64,000 nt of DNA from Prinia subflava. Lineage: Eukaryota; Chordata; Aves; Passeriformes; Cisticolidae. Position 1 is the stretch's first letter, and each line of letters opens with the position of its first letter. Where the stretch lies: NCBI RefSeq assembly GCF_021018805.1, contig NC_086283.1, forward strand, positions 19,764,162 through 19,828,161. The letters run 5' to 3'. Made by a program: the position numbers and the translations under genes. The notes beneath the pieces are model-generated. The model was not told where the DNA came from. It searched no databases and saw nothing but the letters and a program-made list of their open reading frames with translations. This document shows, one piece after another, positions 1 to 9,620 of the stretch.

Positions 1-2470
1 TTGGCATGCTTGATCAACTAAGCCACACAGTATTGCATCTATCCACGGATGGATGAGTTTGGGCAAAGCTGAAAAATTGTTGTACGTGGAAACAAGACTA
101 GCTTTTTAACGTACAAATCATTCATACAATTGCATGAACACTCATGATAAAAACAAACTATAAACTATAAAGGGTAAAATTAACTTTAGAAAAAACTACT
201 TATGATTCTTCAATAGTCTACTTAATTTTTTTTGTTTTGTTTCAGGTTGACCCCTTATCCCTCAGAAAGTTTCATGAACAAGTAGGCTCACTGAAATTAA
301 GGCAAATATTGTTGCCCTAAATGAAAAGGGTCTCTTCCAGAGCCCTCAGTCAGAGAGCCCAACCCCATCCCCGGAATTTCCTCCCCTTTTCTCTGTAACT
401 GGTACATTTTGGGAGGCTCATGGCCATTGCAGCCTGCACTTCAGGTAGCTCAGGAGCTGGCACTGCTCATTTGGCCATTAATTGTGAGGTGTAACTGAGA
501 TTTTTCTGGTGCTATTAAAACTTTAGGCAGTGTCTGTGGCTGTTTCAACCCTGGCAAGGCTGGAGGAACATGAATGTGGAGCTCTCCTTTGTTCTTGATA
601 AGTAAGAGCAGCTATTTACCCTAGATGGCAGGAGACAAATCATAAAAATACACCAGCACCTCCACTCTGTGAGAGACAGAGGAACTAATAATCCTTGTGC
701 ACATTTCTTTCATCTCTATTTGTAGCTAAATATTTAGATATCCAAGTTAAAAAAAGAAAAAAAAAAAAAAGTAAAATGTGGTTTGCTTTGTACAAGACTG
801 GACTGATAAAAATATCAGAATAAACATATTTAAATGGTTTTAAAAGAAAGTAATATCTGAACCAGACTAGTAGTAATTTTATCTTAAATAGGTTATCTCT
901 TCAGTCAGCATCATCTAATAAAAAGGGGTTTGTTTCTTTTTAGCATTCTTGTCCCTTTTTTTTTTTTTTTGCAGATTGGCTGATTTGAGAAAATCCTATT
1001 TTCTCCTTTCCTATAACAGACATTCGGGGATTTCTGTTTTAAAGCAAAAATATCTGATAGTTATTTATGTTTGATTCCTCATTTTTTTCCCTTTGGGTTT
1101 TGAAATCTTTTTAAAACTAAAATCTTGGGAAATATGTTCTCTTTAAGCATTGACAGGGAATTATGAGAGAGGGTAGTATAAAAAAATGATTTGATGTTGT
1201 AGCAAAATTGTTCAGATTAACTGTATTTATAAAAGTGATTTTTTTTTTCATTCTAAAAGTCTGCAAAAAAATTTCAAATTCTGTTCCTCTTCAATAAAGT
1301 GAAATTTGAAAGTGTTTTCCATTAAAATGAATTAGGAAATGATGTTTTGTCTTCCTAGAGCTGGCCTTGGGGTGTTTTTAAGATTTTAAATGAAGTTCTA
1401 AATATAACTGAATTCTGTAACTTTTAATCAATGTCAGCTTAATACCTCCTCATAGAGCTTTGCTGAAAAAAAGCAAATTGTGTTATGCCAAGAAAAAAGC
1501 ATATCATGTTATGCAAGCATGGACACAGAGGCATTCTGAGAAAGCTGATGTGGTCCTGTCTGTCTTTTTTTTTTTCCCTCTGTGGTAGATGAGGAAATGT
1601 AGCCACAGAAAGCTCAGTGGGTTTGACTGTTGTCAGAAAGGGCTTAAGAAAAAATCAGGAGTAGGAGCTGGAAGAAAGATTGTTTTATCCTTCTGAGAGG
1701 GCTGTCTCTGGACTAATTATGGTGATGCTAACTAATTTTATCTGCACATGGTGACCTTACTGACTCTTCTTTGGATGCCACAAACAGAATTTCTGGAACG
1801 CTGATAACAATGTAAACGTGAAATAACAATATTATTCTGAACAGACTGATTTGTGTTTATATGGTACTCTTCATCCAGAGTTTGAAATGTCCTGGTGAAC
1901 GTTTGTTAAACAGCCCACCCAGCATGACTGGGATTTCTAAACCTTCCACAGCTGAAAGAAACAGAATTGAAATCCAGAGCTGAGGAGCTCAGATTGGACC
2001 AGGAACAGGCGAGGAGCACATTCCAGTGGTTTTGCTGATAGCCTTCGGATGTTGGGTTCAGTCTACCACCCTGCAAGGATGCAGCCTTAAGAAAGGATGC
2101 TTGACCCAGGTTCATTCTGCTTCAGCACTCAGGTGAGGCATCCCAGAGCAGGATGAACTCCTGAGAAGCTGCTCCAGGAGGTGACAGCTATTGATGGCAC
2201 TGCTGTGCCCTGGTGTGACCCTCTCTCTTTTGGTGGTGGAGCATTGAGCTCTCCTTTTTGTGCCCCTCAGGGCACTGACCAGCACTTGGAGGCCATGCCC
2301 CTGCTCGGAGCCCAGCTGACCTAATCATAGTTCAGTGGACTGGGTCCAAGGGCTGTGAGAAGCAGGCACAAAAGGTCCATCCATGTCCAGGCTAATCCTG
2401 GTGGAATCCTGGCTTGCTCTCATCCTGCCCTACTGCTGGCACTTCATGGGTGACCTCTGGGTTGGGAACA
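1..2470. other. AT-rich non-coding sequence, no gene seen
   Basis: I recognise no coding exon here. Only very short open frames occur, on either strand, and none resembles a known protein. Simple features are an A-rich run near 750-770 and a T run near 956-970. The GC content rises from about 2100 onward, and that richer part may be the 5' portion of the degenerate LTR-like material that becomes recognisable after 2.6 kb; I cannot prove this. Confidence 0.6.
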
Positions 2471-2629
2471 GTCCTGGCCACTGTCCCTGGCTGTGGGAAC
2501 TGAAAAAGCAGAGGACTTTCACAGTGTTGTAATAACCTTACGCAGACAGAGGTTTGAAACAGAGTCGAATTTTAGGCCTTGAAATATTTGGAGCATAGAA
2601 AGTTTCTGAGCAGCAAAAAATACAGAACA

Positions 2630-2870
2630 AACAACTGCTGCATGCTGTAAGGTGTAGTATTTAGTGACTGGCTTAAATAGAGGCTTGTAAGTTTTTAGCA
2701 TTAGCCTATTAGCTAAAAAACTTTTCAAAGGCCTTGTAACAAAGAAAACTTTAGCTTCTGTTGTTATGGTGTGGGTTTTACCATCTTTTATGTCTCCACC
2801 TTCACTGAGACTGATAATGAAATAAAAAATTCATGGAATGTCACCCCATCCTGTGATCTGGTGCTGATCC
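2630..2870 (+). mobile_element. LTR-like 3' module, copy A (diverged)
   Basis: This stretch aligns by eye with 3290-3510 (same strand) and with the complement of 63860-64000. Shared landmarks in order are a TTGTAACAAA block, a GACTTCTG-like block, a TTTTACATCTYTTRTGTCTC-like block, the words CCTTC and GATAATG, and an AATAAA poly(A) signal (2821-2826). A poly(A) signal just downstream of a repeated conserved block is what the R/U5 part of a retroviral LTR looks like, so an old LTR is the best reading. The copy is clearly mutated, I could not fix its termini, and no target-site duplication was found. It could instead be a tail of another retrotransposon type. Confidence 0.5.
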
Positions 2871-3289
2871 TGGACTTGCAGCTCTGTGTCCTTGCTGTGG
2901 TGAAATTTTATTGCTGCATTCTGCCCAGGCCCAGCTCCTCTCCTGGAGCTGCTGCTCCTCGCTGCTCCCTGACACGCCTGAAATCAGGACATGGATCTGG
3001 CCCTATTCCTGCTCTTTAGTTGTGCAGACAGAGGACATCAGGTGGCTCTAGAGTGTGAGAAATGGATTTGCAGAGAATTCTCAAAGCCTGACAAGGCTCA
3101 CATAGTCTTGTGTATCTGTGTGCAAACTCTGAGATAAAAAATGCTGACTTAGAAAGGCCATGGGATAGGACAGACATTGTTGAGAGAGAAATGGAACTGG
3201 AAACAAGTTTCAAATGATGGCCTTGCAAATAGACCAGATATTTCTGAGAATTAGAACTGAGAAAGATGCACTGTAGCAAGACCATGTGG

Positions 3290-3510
3290 GGTAAAACAAA
3301 AAGTGAGAGGCTTTAGAAGTATTAGTAGCATTGTGTGGCAAAAACTAATGGGCTGAAAAACATTTATAAGGTATTGTAACAAATAAAGAGTTTGACTTCT
3401 GATAGAATGGCATTGAGATTTACATCTCTTGTGTCTCACCCTTCTATAAGATTGATAATGGAATAAAATCTTTAAAAACAGTTGCCCTGTCTCTGTAGAC
3501 CTGTGTTATT
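3290..3510 (+). mobile_element. LTR-like 3' module, copy B (same family as copy A)
   Basis: Second direct copy of the module at 2630-2870, with its AATAAA at 3462-3467, 641 bases downstream of the first. It keeps the family landmarks better than copy A: TTGTAACAAA, GACTTCTGATAGAATGGCA, ACATCTCTTGTGTCTCACCC, GATAATGGAATAAAAT and then GCCCTGTCTCTGTAGACC. The last word also occurs, slightly changed, in the inverted copy at the right edge. Two same-strand copies this close could be two LTRs flanking a deleted provirus interior, a tandem duplication, or two independent insertions. The divergence argues against a recent event. The ends are not defined. Confidence 0.5.
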
Positions 3511-3519
3511 CCAGCACGG

Positions 3520-6500
3520 GAGGAGTTTGAGGTGCTCAGGCTCCATACTTGAGTCCTGCTCCTTGCTGTTACACAGCTCTGTAATAGCAAACCCTCTGCT
3601 CCACAGCACTGAAAGAAAGCAATAAAAATAGTAAAATAAAATAGTAAATTAAAAAACCAATAATTATAGTAAAATCAAAGCAATAGTAATAGTTACCATC
3701 CTAATAGACACAGCAGAAATAAATATTGTAGCATTAAAAAGTTGTTTGACACCTTCTCAAAAGAGCTAGAAACAAAATTCCATGGAAGTAGGTGTGGAAG
3801 CTCTGTGTGGAAGTTGTATTTCTTATTTTCTTGCAAAAAAAAAAATCCTTTAAAATATAACATAAAAATGCAAGAGAGCCCAAATTACTTATTTGCATTT
3901 GAAAATCTGTGAGATTTAGACTGCATTTGTACCTATGTCCAGTGTAAGATGGTGCCTTAAATTGTTTTTTAGCTGACTGATTTGTTCAAGGTCACATATT
4001 AGTTGCTGGCAGAGCTAAATAAAGGATCTAGGAGTATCTGGTCTCACCAATATATCATGCTCATTACTGGTTATTTTTTTTCCTGGCTGGCTCATGGCTC
4101 TAGAACACTGTCTGGCTGACTGACTTATCACTTTTAGGTTTGCAGAAATCCATAAGCATTGAAAGCTTCAACAAATAACTACACTGGGTGGCAAAGTATC
4201 CTTAACCTACCCTTTCTTTATATAAAATTTCAGATTTATTGCTGGTTTTATGATGATATTGGTCAAACTTGGTTTTTTGGGGTTTTTTTAAGTAGATAAA
4301 ACTGTGACCTTATAATAGATTCTGAAGTGATGGGAGTTGAAAAACACTGTTTCCAGTGCAGAATATTTTGGTTTGGTTTGGTTTGGTTTTGTTAATAGAG
4401 TTCTGAATAATTACCTGTGATTTACTGGCATACTTGAGAAAAACTATGTTTAGCTGTCTCTTTAGAGGTAGCATGCCATGTAGAATGTAAAATTGTGGCT
4501 AGTTGGACCTGATTTAGTTTGACTAAAAAATTGCTGGTGTTAGTGACTTTTCTCTTACCTTTTTTCCTAGCTCCTTGAATGCACTGCAGTGGAAAGCTCT
4601 CAATATTATGGGAATATGAGGGGAATCGTATTTTTGTACTGTTTGTCTGTTAATAGAAATTAAGTTGTATTTTCCATAGCTAATCTGAATCTAAAATATA
4701 ATGAGTCAAATTGCTTGTGATCCTAATATAGTTAGGCAGCCAAAACTCCTGGGACTGAGTAGAGCGTTGAGCCAGATTTGATGCAGATTATTTCTATGCT
4801 AATGTCTCTGTTAAATGAGAAGCAACACCTATGGAAACAGGGAACAGTTAAGAGGCAATGAAGGAATAGGAGATTGTCTTCTTTATGCTTCCTTTCCTGT
4901 GTTTCTAGTTACAAAATCCATTTCCAGTAGAAATTCTGAGTTACATTCAAGTGCTTATAGAAACTAGCAACTAAATTACATTGCATTAACACTGTTCACT
5001 TCTAGATTTTTGTGTCACAGCATTGCCTCTTTGTACAGTTTTTTCCTGTTGAATTCCTCAGCTTAGAGTACTCTTGTCTAGCTCAACTGTACTTTGAGGT
5101 ACTCAGCTAAGAAAATGAAGAGACTATTTCCCCTAAAATGGGAGAGATCAATGAAAACTGTAGATTGTACTTTTAGTAGCAGAGAAGGGAAAAACTCAAT
5201 CTTTATCCTGCAAATATGTTTTATGAGCTGAAAATGAGCTTTCCTGATGGCTATCCAGCCACTAGGGGAACTGAAAGGGAATGTTCTCCCTTGCACTGTT
5301 TGGAAATTCGGTAAGGGCTGAAACGGGCAGAGCAGAATAGCAAAAGAAGATTTGCTTCTCTTCCTGTCTGCTGGGTCTGGCTGTCACAGGGTGATTATCT
5401 CGTGTTTCCTTGTGGCTGCGAGTAAGACAAAGTGACTTCCCAGCTGTTAACAGGAGACTGACATTGAAGCAGATCTTTTACAGTCAATCAGTTTTCAGCA
5501 AAAGCAAAGAGAACGAAAATAAGAAATGGCTACAAAATCAGGAGGAAGCTCTGTAATTTCTGTCCATCACCAGAGGCATCTTGACTGCTTGTTCACAAGC
5601 CCCAGGAAGCTTTAGGAGATTGATTTTGCACAGCATTAACAGGATTAGGTGCAGTCTGTCTTTGTTCTGATATGTTTCTGTTTTGGACCCTGCAATGGGG
5701 AAGAGGTTTCTCAGGGTTTGGTCTCAGTGATTCAGAGAGAGGCACAGAAAGCTCCTCTGTAACTCAGAAAAGCTCATGTTTTTGTTATGAAAACACTACA
5801 TCCGTGTACAGGTTGCTTACTTTGGGCCTGAATAAGGTGTGTAAGCAAGGAATTTACACTCAGATAAAGCTATCAATTATCTGTTACCCTGCATCAAACC
5901 AGACGGGCCTGAGAATTATTCCCAACTGGGCAATGTATTGCTGGTGATATCTGGAATATCACATTTGAGTTTGGGACTCAGAGATCATGAAGCATATTGG
6001 AGAGTGGAGAGACCTTAAATATGGAACATGGGGCTTGTGTGGTTTGGCAAGGATGAGACTCAGGGGGCATCAGGATGCTCCAAATCTGGTCAGAGATATT
6101 GCAAAGTCAGTGAGGCTAACTTTTTACATAGAGAAAGAGAGTAGAACAAGGATGAGGAGCTAAAAGATCAGGCTGGAGAGATCCACAGTGCACCTAGAGA
6201 CAAATTCCTCAGCAGGTGAGGAGAGGAGCATTGGAACTTGTATTATTAAAATATTAAAATGGAAGACATCATCAATTTGCATTGCTTATCTTGATTGTTT
6301 TATTTCTACATAAGAGAATTTGAAGTTCTCTGTCTTGAACCAGAGAAAACCCTATCATTCAGGTTTGGACTTTTTTCTACTGAAAATAATTTAAGTCCTG
6401 CAACTGAGACATTTGCAAGACCTTGTTATCAATGGAAATTTATTTTTGCCTACATCTAACACTTACCTTTGACAGATGAGATAGGCAGTGATTTTTAACA

Positions 6501-6718
6501 TCTAGTTGCCTTTTTAAATCATATTCCAGTTATTGGCTTACCCACTTCATCTGCAGCTTCCATGCTACTGGTTAAACAAGAGTGAAAGGTCCCCTGTATT
6601 TTTGACAGTTTCTCTGTATTCAGCAGTTTAGGCTTCTTTCAAACAAACCTGCACATATCAAAAGATATTCCTTTTTAACACAACTACCCCAGGGGAAAAA
6701 ATTTTTAATCATTAAAAT
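3520..6718. other. AT-rich non-coding sequence, no gene seen
   Basis: No exon or repeat family is recognisable. It contains a short TTTGG pentamer run at about 4366-4390 and scattered A/T homopolymers. The largest open frames are under 95 codons and look like chance. Confidence 0.55.
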
Positions 6719-6723
6719 ATAAT
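6719..6723 (+). repeat. Target-site duplication (left), ATAAT
   Basis: The five bases ATAAT immediately precede the TGTCGTGG start of the LTR. They are repeated exactly right after its TTGACA end, at 8152-8156. Confidence 0.75.
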
Positions 6724-7083
6724 TGTCGTGGTTTGAAGGGAAGTGAGTTTTTTTGGAAGTAGTGGTCAAACCAATCAGTCCTTAGGTCTGAGTATTGGCA
6801 CCTTTGTTGGCCACTAAGAGGTTGGACACGCCTCTGAGGACACGAGGGGTTAAAAGCCGGATTTCCCAGCAGGACTCCCTTTTTCCCTGCTCTGCTTTCG
6901 GAGAGGGAGCGTCTTCTCCTCTCCCCTGCCTGGGCCTGGCTAGGCCGGGTGGGGGAGGGGAGCAAGGTGGGCCTGGCTGAGCAAGGTGGGCCTCGGGGTG
7001 GGGAACAGAGGGAGCTGGAGTGGAGCTGGTCCAGCTTCCATCTAGAATGGAGGGGTGGAGGGAGAACTTTGGAGGTGCCTTCC

Positions 7084-7152
7084 GTCCCCCTCCCTGTCCC
7101 ATCCCGTTCCCCCCCCTTTCCCCCCCCGGTCCCGTCTCTCTCCTCCCCCCAC
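7084..7152 (-). other. Potential G-quadruplex tract (C-rich on + strand)
   Basis: Inside the long LTR, the plus strand has repeated runs of three to eight C (for example CCCCCCC at about 7110 and CCCCCCCC at about 7120). The minus strand therefore holds more than four closely spaced G runs, the usual pattern for G-quadruplex formation. The tract lies upstream of the predicted TATA box and may be part of the LTR's promoter/enhancer region. Folding is inferred from sequence only. Confidence 0.45.
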
Positions 7153-8020
7153 AGAGAGAAGGTGCCGAGCTGGAGCTGCTTGTGAGAGCTGCAGTGTCTG
7201 CGATCGCCTGTGCCTGACCTTGGTGGTGGGAGATAAAGCTTTTAACTCTTTCTAAGGCAGAAGAGAGTTACCCCTGGACGCTGAATTCTCATAGTTGGTG
7301 GTTTTAGAAGAGAGAGGACAGCCTGGGACTGAGAGGGTAATGTGAGATGGAAAGAAGCCCCTTCGATTGCCGGAATGAAGAGGAGTGGCCTATTGGCCAG
7401 ACTTTTCCTGCATAATGATAGCCATAGACGGACCCTGGACCCTCCTGACTATAAATAAGACTGTGTTTGGGTGGATATTTTTGGCTCAAACCCAGAGACG
7501 TTCTGGCCTGCTTCTTGGAGCCCCCGGCCCCAGGGGTAAATGGGGGGGACCTGAGTCCCAAAATGAGAAGATGGCTGGTTTTTGGTACTTGGCCAAAACA
7601 TCCTTAAAAAGAGCCCTGTTGCAGTGCAGGTCCATGGACGGCAGTGAGAGTGCCGGACATGGAAAGGAGGGTGTCACCCTGGCAGACCCCTCGAGGCAGT
7701 GCCATGGGTGACGTGGGAACACGGGATGGTGGACCTGTGTTTCCTGTGGGGGGGGGGGGTCTGTGGTGCGAGAGAGACTCCTCTCGTCCTGGATGGAATG
7801 TGGATTGTCTGAATTTTAAAGGATGATGATTTGGATTAGGAACCCAGGGTTGCTGAGGGATTAAGCAAGTAGATGAAGGTAATGTGCTGGAGTCAACTGA
7901 GTGAGCATGTATGGAATGGAAATTGGGGGGAGGAGAAGCAGTGTTTTGGGAGGTTTTCTCTTCTGCTTTTGGGTGGTTGGGTTTTTCTTTCCTTTTCTAT
8001 TGTCCATTGTTATGTAGTAT

Positions 8021-8026
8021 AATAAA
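8021..8026 (+). terminator. LTR poly(A) signal AATAAA
   Basis: Canonical poly(A) signal about 125 bases before the 3' end of the 1428-bp LTR. It is followed by a GT/T-rich stretch (TTGTCTGTCTGTTT), typical of cleavage/polyadenylation regions. Confidence 0.6.
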
Positions 8027-8151
8027 TTGTCTGTCTGTTTCAAGTATTAGGCCTGCTCTGCTCTGTTCTTGACCACATCTCACGGTAGTTCATTAGGTAA
8101 AATATACCCTCATGGGTGCATTGGCATTTTGTCTAATGTCAACCCTTGACA

Positions 8152-8156
8152 ATAAT
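8152..8156 (+). repeat. Target-site duplication (right), ATAAT
   Basis: Exact repeat of 6719-6723, directly abutting the CA end of the LTR. Confidence 0.75.
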
Positions 8157-8494
8157 TCAATAAATAAAATAAAGCAGCTCTCTTTCTGTGATATCCCTTA
8201 CTGCATTTGAATGAATCTCTTCATTCTTTCTTGCAAGTGAAACAGAACCAGGAAGCACTAGAAATGCTTTTTTGGGGACAAATCCAATGTCAAAGTCCCT
8301 CCCTCATCCCAGCCCTCGCCTCTGCTGTCTGTTCAGGTGACAGCCACAGCTCTTGTGGGCATCAGCCTGGCAGAGGCACAGGGCCAGCCAGATCTTACAC
8401 CTGGCAAGCCTGACCTCGTCTTCAAGCCCTGGGAGGCATTTGTTTAATTTGAGGTGAGACAGAGATATCCTCCCAGGTGATTTTGCCATTATTA

Positions 8495-9100
8495 TGTTAT
8501 GAACCCAAGTTCTGCTCCTCTATAGGTCACCCCTGTTCTATATTTGGGCGTGTTTCTAGAACTTCTTTCCCCCAAGCCTATTTATTGTCACCCCCACTCA
8601 TTTCTGGTCTTTGGTGTTTCATCCTTTGTTGCAGTTTGTTCAAGTTTTAGGGCTGCTTCTGTACCCCTTGTTTTGTCTGAAGTTCATGGGTTTGTCCCAA
8701 AAGTTGTCTGCTCCCCAGAGCTGTTGGTTATTCAGCCCCTGGCCCTTTTTCCTGAAGATTCTAAGCCAATCTTTCCCCAAAACAGTTTTCATTTGTCCTT
8801 GTAATTTGTTTACCTTTCACTAGTTCCCTATTAATCCCCAAAAACCTTGCTCGCCTTCCCCGCTTTTCTGGCTATTGGCCGGAAGCTGTTGCTTGCCCTA
8901 AAGTCCTCCAGTATATAACCTGCTGTGCCCGGTGTCCAGGGTCTGTCTGTCGCCAGCCATTCAAGGAATAAACAACACGTCTCCCTTTCTCAATCCTTGC
9001 CCTCTGCCTGCACCAAAGAAAGATACCTGAGCTGTAGAGCTGAAAACCTCAGAGACACCCTGCCCGCAGTGCGGCTCAGGAGGGCGTGTCCCACACAACA
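8495..9100 (+). mobile_element. Probable second LTR-like block, ends uncertain
   Basis: The block is richer in C/T than its surroundings and has promoter and poly(A) elements with LTR-like spacing: ATTGG (inverted CCAAT, 8874-8878), TATATAA (8912-8918), then AATAAA (8967-8972) only about 55 bases further on. That short TATA-to-poly(A) interval is typical of retroviral U3-R. A possible 5' tip TGTTATG (8495) and a possible 3' tip CACACAACA (ending at 9100) are roughly inverted copies. The flanking bases (ATTATTA and TAGACC) do not match, so I cannot confirm the borders. It could be a truncated LTR, or a short cellular promoter with a poly(A) site. Confidence 0.45.
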
Positions 9101-9399
9101 TAGACCACTGCAGAAAATTGAGCTAGCATGGAGGCTCTGGCAGCAGTGATTGTCCTTACAGCATGCAGTTCCTGGGCACTGTCCCTATTTTATTTTCCTG
9201 TTAAGGTGATTTTACTTTTCAGACACACCATGGCACCCGCTCCTTCTTCATCTCCATATTTGCCCTGAATATCAGGGAACTCAACAGACAAGGTGTGGCA
9301 GCCACCCTTGCTGCAACAAACTCTGGCATCCCAGCCACAGAGCCATTGGTTAAATGATCCCAGCAAGCTGGAGATCCACTCCCTGCCATGTGTGGTGAG

Positions 9400-9620
9400 G
9401 AAATGCGATCATGTCAGCTGTGTCAGGCTCGTTATAAATTTGGGGATTCATCTGGAGCACCATGGCTTTGACAGACGGCCTCGTTTTCTCGTTTATTTAA
9501 AGAGCCGCGTTGCGGCTAAACGTTTTGAACGTACATCTGTGATTTTTTAAAGGAGTGCTCTCGGTTTGATATCCTCCAGATATGCCTTTAGCAGCACTTA
9601 GCAGTGTAAAAAATTAATAT
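9400..9620. promoter_or_regulatory. CpG-retaining block, candidate conserved non-coding element
   Basis: In a region where CpG is otherwise rare, about 9470-9545 holds many CpGs: GACGG, CTCG, CTCG, GCCGCG, TGCGG, AACG and AACG. It includes a perfect stem AGCCGC-GTT-GCGGCT (9503-9517). It is not part of a repeat I recognise and has no long open frame or splice borders. Retention of CpG in unmethylated or constrained DNA is typical of enhancers and conserved non-coding elements. This is inference from composition only. Confidence 0.35.

Larger units (their letters stand above)
6724..8151 (+). mobile_element. Solo LTR of an avian endogenous retrovirus, 1428 bp
   Basis: The element begins TGTCGTGGTTT and ends AACCCTTGACA, so its tips form an imperfect inverted repeat with the canonical TG...CA. 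It is flanked by a perfect 5-bp duplication ATAAT (6719-6723 and 8152-8156), the expected integrase footprint. A TATA-like box (TATAAATA, 7450-7457) and an AATAAA signal (8021-8026) lie in the right order for the plus strand. Its GC content is far above the flanks: a G/C-rich segment occupies about 6900-7160, with C runs, and there is a G13 run near 7747-7759. No gag, pol or env reading frame is present, so it is a solo LTR left after recombination. A 5-bp duplication fits class III/ERVL-like or some other avian groups; the family name is not certain. At 1.4 kb it is long for an LTR. Open frames inside it are by-products of its GC-rich sequence. Confidence 0.8.

Noticed and set aside
6705..7826. 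Cluster of overlapping open frames on both strands at 6.7-7.8 kb
   Set aside because: They lie inside the GC-rich LTR, overlap in incompatible frames, and are Pro/Gly/Arg-rich translations of C/G tracts.
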